NCBI RefSeq assembly: GCF_000017585.1
Contig: NC_009714.1
Span: 1-64,000 of the forward strand
From: Campylobacter hominis ATCC BAA-381
Lineage (GTDB): Bacteria; Campylobacterota; Campylobacteria; Campylobacterales; Campylobacteraceae
DNA length: 64,000 nucleotides
Direction of reading: 5' to 3'
The notes beneath the pieces were generated by a model. It ran no database searches, was not told the origin of the DNA, and saw only the letters and a program-made list of their open reading frames with translations. Below are positions 22,959 through 32,838 of the stretch, piece by piece (the stretch's first letter is position 1; each line of letters opens with the position of its first letter). Both the position numbers and the translations under genes were made by a program.

Positions 22959-22989
22959 CGGCTATTTTAAATTTTAAAGGATTAAAATT

Positions 22990-24318
22990 TTGGACACGGA
23001 TCACTCGTTTATTATGTTGATTCTAGCTTTCGTTTTTATACTTTTAAACGCATTTTTTGTTTTATCTGAATTTTCAATTGTAAAAGTCAGAAAAACTCGC
23101 CTCGAAGAACTTGTCAAAGACAAAATTCCCAATGCGAAACTGGCTCTTGATATGTCAAATAAACTTGATACTTATTTAAGCGCCACGCAACTTGGCATAA
23201 CGCTTAGTTCTCTTGCTCTTGGATGGATTGGAGAACCGGCGGTGGCTTGGTTTATTGAAAAGCCGATGGTTGCGATATTTCATATGAATGAAGTGGCTAT
23301 TCATTCGATAGCTTTTATTGTAGCTTTTACGCTTATTACCCTTTTACATGTCGTAATCGGTGAATTGGTTCCAAAATCAATCGCAATTGCAAAGGCTGAA
23401 AAAGCTGCACTTTTTGTATCAAAACCGCTTCATATTTTTTGGATAATTTTTTCACCCGTTATTAAAATTTTTGATCTTTTATCTATCGGAATTTTAAAAC
23501 TTATAGGCATAAAACGTGCCAAAGATAGCGATTTAAAGCATTCGGAAGAAGAAATCAAAATAATTGCAAGTGAGAGTTTAAAAGGCGGAGTGCTTGATTC
23601 GCTGGAAACCGAAATTATAAAAAATGCGGTTGATTTCAGCGATACCGTAGCAAAAGAAATAATGACACCAAGAAAAGAACTTATATGTTTGAATAAACAA
23701 AAAAGTTTTGATGAAAATTATAAAATCATATTGGAATCAAAATTTACAAGATTTCCTTATATAGATGGAAATAAAGATAATGTCCTTGGAATGATTCACA
23801 TAAGAGATATTTTAGGACAAAAAGACATTAAAAATTTTGATCAGATAATGCGAAAAATTTTGATTGTTCCGGAAAACAGTTCTATTGCTAAAATTTTACC
23901 GATGATGAATAAAGAAAGACTTTTTGCTGCAGTAGTAATTGATGAATACGGCGGAACGGCGGGATTTATCACTATGGAAGATATTGTGGAAGAAATTTTC
24001 GGTGATATAAATGATGAACACGACGAAAACCAACCAATTTACAAAAAACTTGGTGAAAATATATTTGAATTTCGTGGCAGAAGTGAAATAGAAGTAGTTG
24101 AAGACATAATGAATATCAGCTTCGATGATGAGACGGAGCAAATGACAATAGGCGGATATGTTTTTAATCTTTTGGGTTGCTTGCCGATAGTAGGAGACAA
24201 AATCGAAGACGAAAACTGTATATATGAAGTTTTAAAAATGGATGGCAGATCTATTTATAGTTTAAAAGTAATAAAAAAAGAAGTTCATGCTACGAATAAA
24301 GATAAAATAGATGAATAA
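22990..24318 (+). CDS. CNNM/CorC-family membrane protein (DUF21-CBS-CorC_HlyC)
   Basis: 442 residues: a DUF21 transmembrane domain (about 5-190, with GITLSSLALGWIGEPAV and the HVVIGELVPKS motif), a pair of CBS domains (about 205-330, including VIDEYGGTAGFITMEDIVEEIFG) and a C-terminal CorC_HlyC domain. Such proteins are often annotated hemolysin, but the family is linked to Mg2+/Co2+ export or sensing. The start is TTG, supported by AAAGGA at 22976-22981; no ATG lies at a comparable position. Confidence 0.9.
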   Translation: MDTDHSFIMLILAFVFILLNAFFVLSEFSIVKVRKTRLEELVKDKIPNAKLALDMSNKLDTYLSATQLGITLSSLALGWIGEPAVAWFIEKPMVAIFHMNEVAIHSIAFIVAFTLITLLHVVIGELVPKSIAIAKAEKAALFVSKPLHIFWIIFSPVIKIFDLLSIGILKLIGIKRAKDSDLKHSEEEIKIIASESLKGGVLDSLETEIIKNAVDFSDTVAKEIMTPRKELICLNKQKSFDENYKIILESKFTRFPYIDGNKDNVLGMIHIRDILGQKDIKNFDQIMRKILIVPENSSIAKILPMMNKERLFAAVVIDEYGGTAGFITMEDIVEEIFGDINDEHDENQPIYKKLGENIFEFRGRSEIEVVEDIMNISFDDETEQMTIGGYVFNLLGCLPIVGDKIEDENCIYEVLKMDGRSIYSLKVIKKEVHATNKDKIDE

Positions 24319-24345
24319 AATTTTCAAAATTATGGAAGGTCTGAT

Positions 24346-25191
24346 ATGAGAGAAATCAAATATGATGATATCGTTGAAGCTGTGGCAAATCTTTGTAAAC
24401 AGGCGTGCTGTATTGTAACGCCTGATATGAAAGAGGCATTCAGAAGTGCTGCTGTAAAAGAAATTTCACCGCTTGGAAAAGACATAATATCCAAAATAAT
24501 ACAAAACGGTAAAATAGCCGAAGAAAAACATATGCCGATTTGTCAAGACACCGGAATGAGTGTCGTATTTTTGGAAGTGGGCCAAGATGTTCATGTGATT
24601 GGCGGATACATAGAAGATGCAATAAATGACGGTATAGCAAAAGGTTACACGGAAGGTTATTTGAGAAAATCTGTCGTAAACGAACCTATTTATGAGCGTA
24701 AAAATACAGGAGACAATACTCCTGCTGTAATAAATACAAGAATTATAAAAGGCGATAAAATTAGAATTAAGGTTGCACCAAAAGGTTTTGGCAGTGAAAA
24801 TAAATCTATGCTAAAAATGCTTGTTCCTGCAGATGGCCTGGAAGGTGTAAAAAAACTGTTTTTGGAAGCCGTAAAATATGCAGGACCAAATTCTTGTCCG
24901 CCTTTAGTAATCGGTGTGGGAATCGGAGGAACTATGGATAAAGCGGCGCTTTTAGCTAAAATTGCCGCAGTGCGTGAAGTAGATAGTAAAAATCCGGATC
25001 CTAGATATGCAAAACTTGAAGACGAACTTCTTGAACTTGCAAACAAAACCGGTGTTGGGCCTCAAGGACTTGGCGGAATTACAACCGCGCTTAAAGTAAA
25101 TGTAGAATGGTACCCTACTCACATAGCAGGACTTCCTGTAGCTATAAATATCAATTGCCACGCAGCAAGACATGCCTCAATAGAGCTTTAA
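24346..25191 (+). CDS. Fumarate hydratase class I, alpha subunit
   Basis: Iron-sulfur fumarase interconverting fumarate and malate. The 281 residues carry the three cluster cysteines in PICQDTG, NSCPPLV and INCHAARH, plus GIGGTMDKAA. In this two-subunit class the beta chain is separate and follows 10 bp downstream with AAAGGAGTAAAA as ribosome site. The pair could also be annotated as tartrate dehydratase-like; the TCA/reductive branch role is the usual reading in Campylobacter. Confidence 0.93.
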   Translation: MREIKYDDIVEAVANLCKQACCIVTPDMKEAFRSAAVKEISPLGKDIISKIIQNGKIAEEKHMPICQDTGMSVVFLEVGQDVHVIGGYIEDAINDGIAKGYTEGYLRKSVVNEPIYERKNTGDNTPAVINTRIIKGDKIRIKVAPKGFGSENKSMLKMLVPADGLEGVKKLFLEAVKYAGPNSCPPLVIGVGIGGTMDKAALLAKIAAVREVDSKNPDPRYAKLEDELLELANKTGVGPQGLGGITTALKVNVEWYPTHIAGLPVAININCHAARHASIEL

Positions 25192-25201
25192 AGGAGTAAA
25201 A

Positions 25202-25762
25202 ATGTCAGAAGTAAAACATATAAAAGCACCGTTTGACAAAGAAGTAGTAAAAACTCTAAAAGCAGGAGATAATGTTTTAATCACTGGCACGCTTATAGTA
25301 GCTCGCGATGCCGCCCACAAAGCTATTACGGAAGCACTTGCAAGAGGTGTAAAATTGCCCGTTGATTTTACAAACGAAACTATTTATTATATGGGTCCTA
25401 CTCCTGCCAAACCTGGGCAGGCAGTAGGATCCGCCGGACCTACTACAAGCGGCAGAATGGATAAATACACTAAAACAATGATTGAAGTCGGTAAAATAAG
25501 CGGAATGATTGGAAAAGGTTATCGAAGCAAAGAAGTTATCGATTCTATGATTAAAAATTGCGTTGTTTATATGGTTGCAATCGGTGGAGCCGGCGCTTTA
25601 ATCAGTCAAAGTATTAAAAAATATGAGATTTTGGCTTATCCTGAGCTTGGTCCTGAGGCACTCGCGCGCATAACGGTAGAAAATTTTCCTGCAATTATCG
25701 CTATAGATTCGCAGGGGAATAATTTTTACAAAGTAGGGCAGGCGCTTTATAAAAAGATTTGA
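25202..25762 (+). CDS. Fumarate hydratase class I, beta subunit
   Basis: 186 residues matching the C-terminal half of long class I fumarases. It has the swivelling domain motifs GTLIVARDAAHK, YYMGPTPAKPGQAVGSAGPTTSGRM in part, and MIGKGYRS. It forms the active site together with the alpha subunit directly upstream. A weak hairpin (AAAGAAT at 25778-25784 with ATTCTTT at 25794-25800) lies just after the stop. Confidence 0.94.
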   Translation: MSEVKHIKAPFDKEVVKTLKAGDNVLITGTLIVARDAAHKAITEALARGVKLPVDFTNETIYYMGPTPAKPGQAVGSAGPTTSGRMDKYTKTMIEVGKISGMIGKGYRSKEVIDSMIKNCVVYMVAIGGAGALISQSIKKYEILAYPELGPEALARITVENFPAIIAIDSQGNNFYKVGQALYKKI

Positions 25763-26380
25763 TTTATAAACGTTTGCAAAGAATGTAATATAAATTCTTT
25801 ATACCTTTAATTTTATTATCACAAAAATATGGCTTTTTTAAATCCGTTAAATTTCAGTTATGTTAAAATTCAGCTAAACGGAATAAACAGTTTTTGTACT
25901 TCATACTTTAATTCTTAATCGCAACTTTTTTAAATAAATTTTTAAAAATGCACTATCGGTGTGTAAAATTTTAGATTTTGTTTTTGTTATCAATTTTATA
26001 TTCAATTTATTTCAATGTATATGATTTTAAAATTTTTTATTTTTGATTACTTGAATAAGACTTTTTATATTTTTAAATTTTCTTGTCAAACTTGCCAAAA
26101 AAGTTTTTTATTACTTGTTTTTACAACTCTTCAATCTTCTATGTTTTTTATTAAATACCTTCTTAAAAATGTATCTTTTGGCAAACGAAAGCAAAAATTT
26201 ACATTTACAAATTTATAAAAATTTCAAAAAATCGCTTTGCTTTAATCGTTTATCACCTGTCATTCAAACAAAAGCGATATATAAAATTTTAAAATCGCGC
26301 GTGTTAAATTTTTAGTTTTGTATTCAAAAAAATAAAAAATTTTATGCTACAATAAATGCGGAATTTTAAAAAGGTTAAAA
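25763..26380. other. AT-rich intergenic gap, 618 bp
   Basis: No convincing gene. Two overlapping short frames here lack a ribosome site and have biased Phe/Lys/Leu composition expected of AT-rich non-coding DNA. The left end has a weak hairpin after the fumarase genes; the right end has the terC promoter. Confidence 0.6.
26348..26353 (+). promoter_or_regulatory. -10 box upstream of the TerC-family gene
   Basis: TACAAT in the context TATGCTACAATAAATG, 28 bp before the ATG. Confidence 0.5.
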
Positions 26381-27097
26381 ATGTTTGAGTGGATGTATTC
26401 GCCTGAAGCGTGGATTAGTCTGGCTACGCTTACCGGTTTGGAAATCGTTTTAGGAATTGATAATATCATATTTATTGCGATTTTATGCGGAAAATTACCT
26501 GTGCAACAAAGAGCCAAAGCGCGCGTGCTCGGTCTTGGTCTTGCTATGATTACCAGAATTTTATTGCTTTTAAGTATAGTTTGGATTATGAGTCTTACAA
26601 AACCTTTGTTTTCCGTATTTTCACAAACATTCAGCGGACGTGATTTAGTGCTTATAACAGGCGGGCTTTTTTTGTTGGCTAAATCTACAAGTGAAATTCA
26701 CGGAGATATTGTAGGCGAAGAAAACAAAATAAATGCAAAAACTCATAGTTTTTTTGTCACACTTATTCAAATTGCCATTTTAGATATCGTTTTTTCGCTT
26801 GATAGTGTAATTACAGCTGTCGGTATGGCCGAGCATTTGCCGGTAATGATTTTAGCGGTTGTTGTAGCTGTAATTATAATGATGTTTGCAAGCGGTGTGA
26901 TAGCTAAATTTGTAGATGAAAATCCGACTATAAAAATTCTGGCGCTTTCATTTTTGATATTGGTCGGTGTTTCGCTAATAGGCGACGGATTTAAGTTTCA
27001 CATACCGAAAGGTTATATATATTTTTCAATGGCATTTTCGCTTGGTGTGGAGCTTATAAACATCAAATTGCGTAGCAAAACACGCAAAGCAAGTTAA
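26381..27097 (+). CDS. TerC-family integral membrane protein
   Basis: 238 residues with about seven membrane helices. It has the two family motifs with buried acidic residues: LEIVLGIDNIIFI in the second helix and ILDIVFSLDSVITAVGM in the middle. TerC/Alx proteins are associated with tellurite resistance or manganese export; the metal role is inferred from the family. It is followed 32 bp later by hemJ, which has its own AAGGAGAAAAA ribosome site. Confidence 0.92.
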   Translation: MFEWMYSPEAWISLATLTGLEIVLGIDNIIFIAILCGKLPVQQRAKARVLGLGLAMITRILLLLSIVWIMSLTKPLFSVFSQTFSGRDLVLITGGLFLLAKSTSEIHGDIVGEENKINAKTHSFFVTLIQIAILDIVFSLDSVITAVGMAEHLPVMILAVVVAVIIMMFASGVIAKFVDENPTIKILALSFLILVGVSLIGDGFKFHIPKGYIYFSMAFSLGVELINIKLRSKTRKAS

Positions 27098-27129
27098 AAT
27101 TTTATTAAATTTATTAAGGAGAAAAATTT

Positions 27130-27573
27130 ATGAGTGTTGATGCATATTTATGGTTTAAATTTTTGCATTTTGCGGCTTTTATTTCGTGGATGGCGGTGCT
27201 TTTTTACCTTCCTCGCCTTTATGTTTATCACGCCGAAAATATTGACAATAAAGATTTCGTAATTCGCGTAAAATATATGGAAAAAATGCTTTTTCACGCA
27301 ATCGGCTGGATTGCCATGGGATTAACCATTTTTAGCGCGATTATGCTTATAATAGCAAAACCGGGGCTTTTAAAAGAAGGATATTTTCATCTTAAAATGA
27401 CAGCCGGTGCACTTATGATAGCTTATCATTTTTGGCTTTTTTATTATCTTAAAAAATTTGAAAAAGATGAATGTAAAAAAAGCGGTAAATATTTTCGCGC
27501 TTTAAATGAAATTCCTACCGTTTTGATGTTTGTAATACTTTACGCGATGCTTATTATGCCTTTTAAAATGTAA
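27130..27573 (+). CDS. hemJ: Protoporphyrinogen IX oxidase HemJ
   Basis: Penultimate heme-synthesis enzyme of the HemJ type. The 147 residues form four membrane helices and include the conserved heme-ligand His in WFKFLHFAAFISWMAVLFYLPRL (shown in part) and the LKMTAGALMIAYHF motif with its conserved Lys. Length is typical. HemW-like and HemJ genes are near each other in C. jejuni, but here the HemW-like gene is at 43.3 kb. Confidence 0.9.
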   Translation: MSVDAYLWFKFLHFAAFISWMAVLFYLPRLYVYHAENIDNKDFVIRVKYMEKMLFHAIGWIAMGLTIFSAIMLIIAKPGLLKEGYFHLKMTAGALMIAYHFWLFYYLKKFEKDECKKSGKYFRALNEIPTVLMFVILYAMLIMPFKM

Positions 27574-27656
27574 AATTTTGAATATTTTTTAAATTTCAAT
27601 TGAAAATTTATATTTTTTATCATAAAATACCGAATTAACTTTAAAAGGACAAAATT

Positions 27657-28847
27657 TTGCGTATTTCAATTAAAAAAATTTTAGATAACGAAAGTACGGC
27701 AGGTATTTTTTTGCTTGCAGCTGCTGTATTTGCACTGATTTTTTCAAATGTAGGTTTTTTGCACGATATTTACAGACATTTTTTAGAACTTCCAATTGTA
27801 ATAGGAGTTAGTGATTATAAGCTTGACAAACCGCTTGAATTTTGGGTAAATGACGCTTTAATGGCGATATTTTTCTTTTCTATCGGCCTGGAACTTAAAA
27901 GAGAGCGTATAGAAGGTCAACTTCGCCATTTTTCACAAGTTTTTTTACCGAGTTTTGCTGCTATTGGCGGAGTTATATTTCCTGCTGTTATTTTTGCCGT
28001 TATAAATTTTTCAGATTCTCATGCGCTTCGCGGCTGGGCGATTCCAACGGCTACTGATATCGCTTTTGCGGTCGGTGTTATGGCGCTTTTAGGACGTAGA
28101 ATTCCTACCAGTCTTAAAATTTTTGTACTTACACTTGCGATAATGGATGATTTATGTGCCATCGTTATTATCGCTTTATTTTATTCGACTGCGTTAAATT
28201 TTACATATTTAGGGCTTGCATTTGTCTGCTTTTTAGTACTTTTAGTAATGTGTAAATTAAAAATTCCGCAAAAAATTCCATTTGTAATTATGAGTATTTT
28301 GCTGTGGATTTTTGTTTTACACTCAGGTATACACGCGACAATTGCCGGTGTTGCAGCAGGATTTTGTATACCTATAAATACAAGTCGCGGCAATTCAATG
28401 CTTAAAGAGATGGAAAGCTCGCTAGGATATTTTGTAAATTATGTGGTTTTGCCGCTGTTTGCATTTGCGAATGCAGGTGTGGATATGCGCGGTATGCAAA
28501 TTTCTTACCTTTTCGGTCCTGTTCCGTTAGGAGTTATGCTTGGGCTATTTTTAGGTAAACAACTCGGTATTTTTACATTCAGTTGGTTTCTTATAAAAAT
28601 GAATATTGTAGGTATGCCGGATCGCGCAAATTTTAAACAGTTGTATGCTGTCGCCATAATTTGCGGAATCGGCTTTACTATGGCATTATTTGTGGATAAT
28701 TTAAGTTATGGCGGAAGTGATCTTTATCATCATACAGATAAGCTTGCTATTTTGCTTGGCTCTATAATTTCAGGAGTTGTCGGATATTTCGTAGCAAAAG
28801 CAGTAGGAAATAAACCAAAAAAAGGGATAAAAAATGAATACAATTGA
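27657..28847 (+). CDS. nhaA: Na+/H+ antiporter NhaA
   Basis: Electrogenic antiporter for sodium and pH homeostasis. The 396 residues have about twelve membrane helices and the family hallmarks: [21 protein letters not shown] with its conserved Asp, and [10 protein letters not shown] with the paired aspartates of the ion site. The start is TTG, with AAAAGGAC as ribosome site; CATAAAAT lies at a suitable -10 position. Its end overlaps ribH by 14 bp. Confidence 0.95.
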   Translation: MRISIKKILDNESTAGIFLLAAAVFALIFSNVGFLHDIYRHFLELPIVIGVSDYKLDKPLEFWVNDALMAIFFFSIGLELKRERIEGQLRHFSQVFLPSFAAIGGVIFPAVIFAVINFSDSHALRGWAIPTATDIAFAVGVMALLGRRIPTSLKIFVLTLAIMDDLCAIVIIALFYSTALNFTYLGLAFVCFLVLLVMCKLKIPQKIPFVIMSILLWIFVLHSGIHATIAGVAAGFCIPINTSRGNSMLKEMESSLGYFVNYVVLPLFAFANAGVDMRGMQISYLFGPVPLGVMLGLFLGKQLGIFTFSWFLIKMNIVGMPDRANFKQLYAVAIICGIGFTMALFVDNLSYGGSDLYHHTDKLAILLGSIISGVVGYFVAKAVGNKPKKGIKNEYN

Positions 28848-29304
28848 AGGAAAACTTACTTTAACCGGAAAAGAAAAAATTGCAATAATAAATGCAAGAT
28901 TTAATCATATAATAACAGATCGTCTTGTTGAAGGTGCAAAAGATGCATTTATGAGACATGGCGGAGATGAAAAAAATCTGAGTTTGATTTTGGTTCCGGG
29001 AGCTTATGAAATTCCTTTTGCACTTGATTTGGCGATAAAAAGTTCAAAATTTGACGCAATTTGCTGTGTTGGGGCTATAATTCGCGGAAGTACTCCTCAT
29101 TTTGATTATGTAGCAGCGGAAACTGCAAAAGGCATAGCCCAAACTACACTAAAATACGGTATTCCTGTAAGTTTTGGCGTTCTTACGACTGAAAATATCG
29201 AGCAGGCAATTGAAAGAGCCGGAAGTAAAGCCGGAAATAAAGGTTTTGAAGCAATGTCAAGCGTTATCGAGATGCTTAATTTATATAAAAATTTAAAGGC
29301 TTAA
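28834..29304 (+). CDS. ribH: 6,7-dimethyl-8-ribityllumazine synthase
   Basis: Penultimate enzyme of riboflavin synthesis. The 156 residues contain [28 protein letters not shown] with the catalytic His, and [11 protein letters not shown]. It starts inside the end of nhaA and is followed one base later by nusB. The set ribH-nusB-pyrF is also found in C. jejuni. Confidence 0.97.
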   Translation: MNTIEGKLTLTGKEKIAIINARFNHIITDRLVEGAKDAFMRHGGDEKNLSLILVPGAYEIPFALDLAIKSSKFDAICCVGAIIRGSTPHFDYVAAETAKGIAQTTLKYGIPVSFGVLTTENIEQAIERAGSKAGNKGFEAMSSVIEMLNLYKNLKA

Positions 29305-29305
29305 A

Positions 29306-29701
29306 ATGGCGACCCGTCATCAAGTTAGAAATGCTGTAGTTTCACTGCTTTATGCAAAAGAAATGGGCAGCGAGATGAATGATTTCGTAAGCGAATATCT
29401 GGAAGAAAAAAGAATACGAAACGATCAAAGAAAATTTGCAGATAAACTTTTTAACGGCGTTTGCAAAAATGTAAATCAAATAGACAATGAGCTTGATAAA
29501 TATCTCAATGAGTATAAAATTTCACAAATAGGCACAGTTGAGCGTGCTATTTTGCGTCTTGGCGCATATGAAATTATGTATGAAGCAATTGATAAGGCAA
29601 TTATCATAAATGAAGCGATTGAGCTTGCAAAAGAGTTGGCCGGTGAAAGTTCGCCAAAATTTATAAACGGTGTATTGGATAGAATCGGAAAAGTAAAATG
29701 A
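29306..29701 (+). CDS. nusB: Transcription antitermination factor NusB
   Basis: 131 residues, all helical, with the N-terminal RNA-binding [14 protein letters not shown] segment and the C-terminal family motif [11 protein letters not shown]. It acts with NusE on boxA RNA, mainly in rRNA operons. It overlaps pyrF by 4 bp (ATGA). Confidence 0.96.
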
Positions 29702-30381
29702 AGCTTTGTGTAGCATTGGATTTAGCTAGTAGGGATGAAAATTTAGCTATTGCTCGCGCGTTAAAAGGGCTTGATATTTGGCTAAAAGTAGGGCTTCGCT
29801 CATATCTTAGAGATGGAGCGAATTTTTTAAACGAACTTAAAAAAATAGATGATTTTAAAATTTTTGTTGATCTTAAAATTTACGATATTCCAAATACAAT
29901 GGCAGATGCAGCCGAAGTGATATCGAATATAGGTGCAGATATGATAAATTTGCATGCTAGCAGCGGTTTACGAGCCATGAGCGAAGTTATGAACAGGTTG
30001 GCAAATTTGCGTGAAAAACCATTGGTACTTGCGGTTTCCGCTCTTACAAGTTTTAGCGATGACGAATTCTACGAAGTTTACAATCAAAACATAGATGAAG
30101 CGGTACTTAAAATGAGCCAAAACGCTAAAAATGCAGGACTTGACGGAATGGTTTGTTCCGTTTTTGAAAGCTTGGCAATAAAAAAAGAGTGCGGAACTGA
30201 TTTTATAACTTTAACTCCTGGAATTAGACCTTTTAAAGGGAACTCTGATGATCAGAAAAGAGTCGCAAATATCGTTATGGCGAAACAAAATTTAAGTGAT
30301 TTTATCGTTGTCGGTCGCCCTATTTATAAATCTTTTAATCCTCGCGAAACGGTAGAAAAAATATTGCAAGAAATTTTATAA
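29698..30381 (+). CDS. pyrF: Orotidine 5'-phosphate decarboxylase
   Basis: Final step of UMP synthesis. The 227 residues have the catalytic Asp-Lys array in [13 protein letters not shown] and the phosphate-binding TPGIRP and VVGRPI motifs. Last gene of its operon; the stop codon lies inside a terminator-like hairpin. Confidence 0.97.
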
Positions 30382-30398
30382 ATTTCTTGCGTCATATA
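30366..30398 (+). terminator. Hairpin over the end of pyrF
   Basis: GCAAGAAATTT (30366-30376), loop TAT, AAATTTCTTGC (30380-30390), then a tail rich in T. An 11-bp perfect stem that includes the pyrF stop codon. Confidence 0.6.
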
Positions 30399-30492
30399 TT
30401 TTTATTCATGATAAATAAAGTATATTTTACTTGAAAATAGCATTGAACAATTAAATTCTTTGTAAATTTTTGTTATATTTTAGTTTTTTAAT

Positions 30493-30518
30493 AAACAGGA
30501 ATTTTAAAATTCCTGTTT
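30493..30518. terminator. Bidirectional terminator between pyrF and the M48 peptidase gene
   Basis: Perfect palindrome with 13-base arms (AAACAGGAATTTT and its complement) between convergent genes, 5 bp from the end of the peptidase gene. Confidence 0.65.
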
Positions 30519-30523
30519 AAAAT

Positions 30524-31336
30524 TTATTTTTGCTTTTTAGATGCTTCATAAATCGGCATAACTTTTGGAAGCATTTTTTGCAAACTTTCTATACGATTTT
30601 CATCGCTTGGGTGAGTAGAAAAAAATTCCGCCGGTTTTTTACCGACATTCAGCTTCGACATTTTTTTCCAAAGATTTAAAGCTGCATTCGGATTATATCC
30701 TGCGTGCGCCATAAGCTCAAGACCGATGATGTCAGCTTCCGATTCATGTTTTCTTGAAAACGGTAAAGAAAAAGTGTATTGAGAAGCCATATTTACAAGT
30801 CCTGTCGCCGTATCATTAAGTCCTACCGCAGCGGCCAAAACTGAAATTCCAAGATTTTTTGTACTTTCGGTTGAAGCTCTTTCGCGACTATGTTCGCGTA
30901 GAGCGTGAGCTATTTCATGTCCTATAACTGCTGCAAGTTCGGCATTTGTAGGTTTTATAGTATTTAAAAGCCCTGTAAAAACTGCAATTTTGCCTCCCGG
31001 CATACACCATGCATTTACTTCGTCACTTTTTATGACATTTATTTGCCAATCCCAATTTATCGCATCTTCACGGAAAAATCCTACTTGTTTTATGAGATTT
31101 TTTGAAATTTCACGAACCTGTTTTGTTTGAGACGGATTTGTATTTAATGCATGTACGGATTTTGCTTTATTTATTGTTTGCTGATAAGCCAGTTTCGCAT
31201 TTTCATCCATAGTTTGTTCGCTGACTATCATAAACTGAGATCTATCAGCACCTATAGCACCACCTTTTGTTGTGCTGGCGCAACCGCTAAATAAAAATAC
31301 TGCAAGAGCCGCAATTAAAAAAGAAATTTTTCTCAT
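30524..31336 (-). CDS. M48-family zinc metallopeptidase lipoprotein
   Basis: 270 residues. A lipoprotein signal ends at FSGC (C19). The zinc site is HEIAH (H140, E141, H144), with the third ligand in the ESEADIIGLELM motif. This is the periplasmic LoiP/BepA-type peptidase without a TPR tail. A role in outer-membrane protein quality control is inferred from the family. It is transcribed alone on the minus strand. Confidence 0.92.
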   Translation of the reverse strand: MRKISFLIAALAVFLFSGCASTTKGGAIGADRSQFMIVSEQTMDENAKLAYQQTINKAKSVHALNTNPSQTKQVREISKNLIKQVGFFREDAINWDWQINVIKSDEVNAWCMPGGKIAVFTGLLNTIKPTNAELAAVIGHEIAHALREHSRERASTESTKNLGISVLAAAVGLNDTATGLVNMASQYTFSLPFSRKHESEADIIGLELMAHAGYNPNAALNLWKKMSKLNVGKKPAEFFSTHPSDENRIESLQKMLPKVMPIYEASKKQK

Positions 31337-31651
31337 TTTATGCCTTTATCAATTTTTTAAATCAAATTGTAGCTTAAAATTTTAATTTTTGAATAAATTT
31401 TAAAAGTATTTAATCCAAATATCATAGTTTAGGGCTTAAAAAATAGCATAATATAATGTCAAACAGAGCATTATTGTTTAAATATAAAAATTTCAATGAG
31501 AGCGTGAAATCAGAATTAAAATTTTTATTTTTATCATGCGTTTATGTACAAAGACGCTTTTAAATATTTTTTATAAAAGCTGAAATTTTAAACAAATTTT
31601 ATAATTAAAACTTCATAAACAGAAATTTTAAAAATAAAAATTCAATTAAGC
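31337..31651. other. Intergenic gap, 315 bp
   Basis: AT-rich DNA between two minus-strand genes. I see no supported gene or RNA. It should hold the promoter of the M48 peptidase and the end of the AEC transporter transcript. Confidence 0.5.
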
Positions 31652-32572
31652 TTAAAATGTGCTAAGTCCGGTCAAGATATTCAATAAAATAGGCAATGTT
31701 ATTACGCTTAAAACCAAACCGAACGCTACGGAGCTTGCGGCCAAATTTGAATCAAGTTTCGCTTTCATAACCATAACGCAAACAATTGTTGCAGTCGGCA
31801 TAGATGATTCTAAAACGGCTATTAGCGTTGATTTATCAAATGCAGCGCCGAAGCATTGCAGTATCAGTATAAAGATTGCAGGAGCTAAAATCATCTTCAT
31901 AAATAATACAATAACAGTGCTTTTGTAAGAACTTTTAATTGCGTTAAAGCCAAGGCTAAGTCCAATCGCAAAAAGTGCAACGGGCGTAGCGGAACCGCCA
32001 AACATTCTAATAGGCGCAAAAACAAACTCAGGTATTTCAAAACCTTTTAATGCCAGACCAAGCACAAGTCCGATAAAAGGAGGGAAATAAATTATCGTTT
32101 TGATATTTTTTACAATCGTAACTTTTTCACCGTTATTCATAGCTAAAATAAGCGGAACCAATATCGAAATAGGAATGGCGCCGGCAAGAGAATCATACAT
32201 AATAACTTCGCCTACAAACTCCTCTCCGAAAACATTTGAAACTACAGGCATTCCTACGAATAATGTATTTCCAAAAGCACTTAAAACAAACATTGAAAGA
32301 ATTGTAGGTTTTGAAAATTTAAAAACTCTGCCGATAATTACGCTTATAATTCCAGCCAAAGATGTAGAAATAAAACCTGCAAAAATAAGCAAGATAAGCG
32401 AAAAATTAAAATTCAAATGATAAATTTTATCAAAAATCAGACAAGGCAATGCGAAAACTACAACGAAATCAAATAAAGAGCGGCTTTGTTTTTGTTTTAA
32501 AACTTTTATCAATTTGGAAATATAGCCACCTGCAAGCAGAATAAAAATCGTAAATAAAGATTGATAAATCAT
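31652..32572 (-). CDS. AEC-family (auxin efflux carrier type) transporter
   Basis: 306 residues with about ten membrane helices and the broken-helix pattern of the family, with conserved Asn/Pro segments such as FVVVFALPCLIF near the start and SMPTATIVCVMV near the end. In bacteria these carriers move malate, malonate or other organic acids. The substrate here is unknown. Confidence 0.87.
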   Translation of the reverse strand: MIYQSLFTIFILLAGGYISKLIKVLKQKQSRSLFDFVVVFALPCLIFDKIYHLNFNFSLILLIFAGFISTSLAGIISVIIGRVFKFSKPTILSMFVLSAFGNTLFVGMPVVSNVFGEEFVGEVIMYDSLAGAIPISILVPLILAMNNGEKVTIVKNIKTIIYFPPFIGLVLGLALKGFEIPEFVFAPIRMFGGSATPVALFAIGLSLGFNAIKSSYKSTVIVLFMKMILAPAIFILILQCFGAAFDKSTLIAVLESSMPTATIVCVMVMKAKLDSNLAASSVAFGLVLSVITLPILLNILTGLSTF

Positions 32573-32838
32573 ATTTAACCTTTGAAATTTTAAATTTAAG
32601 CTGATAAAAATACAACCGAATTTTTTATAAATTATAAATGTTTTCGAAATTTTGCGTTTACGAAAGGAAAAATTTATTTCATAAATTTAAAATTTTATAA
32701 AAATCATAATGTTTGTTTATTAAACGCAGGCGGATTTTAATAAAATTTTACAAATATTTTTTATAAAAATCGGCGTTTTTTTTGAAATTTCGTTTATAAT
32801 TGTTTACAAAATATTTTTTAAAGTTTCTTTGTAAAATT

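Noticed and set aside
26015-26315. Two overlapping short frames in the gap before terC
   Set aside because: No ribosome site, AT-driven composition and no recognisable family.
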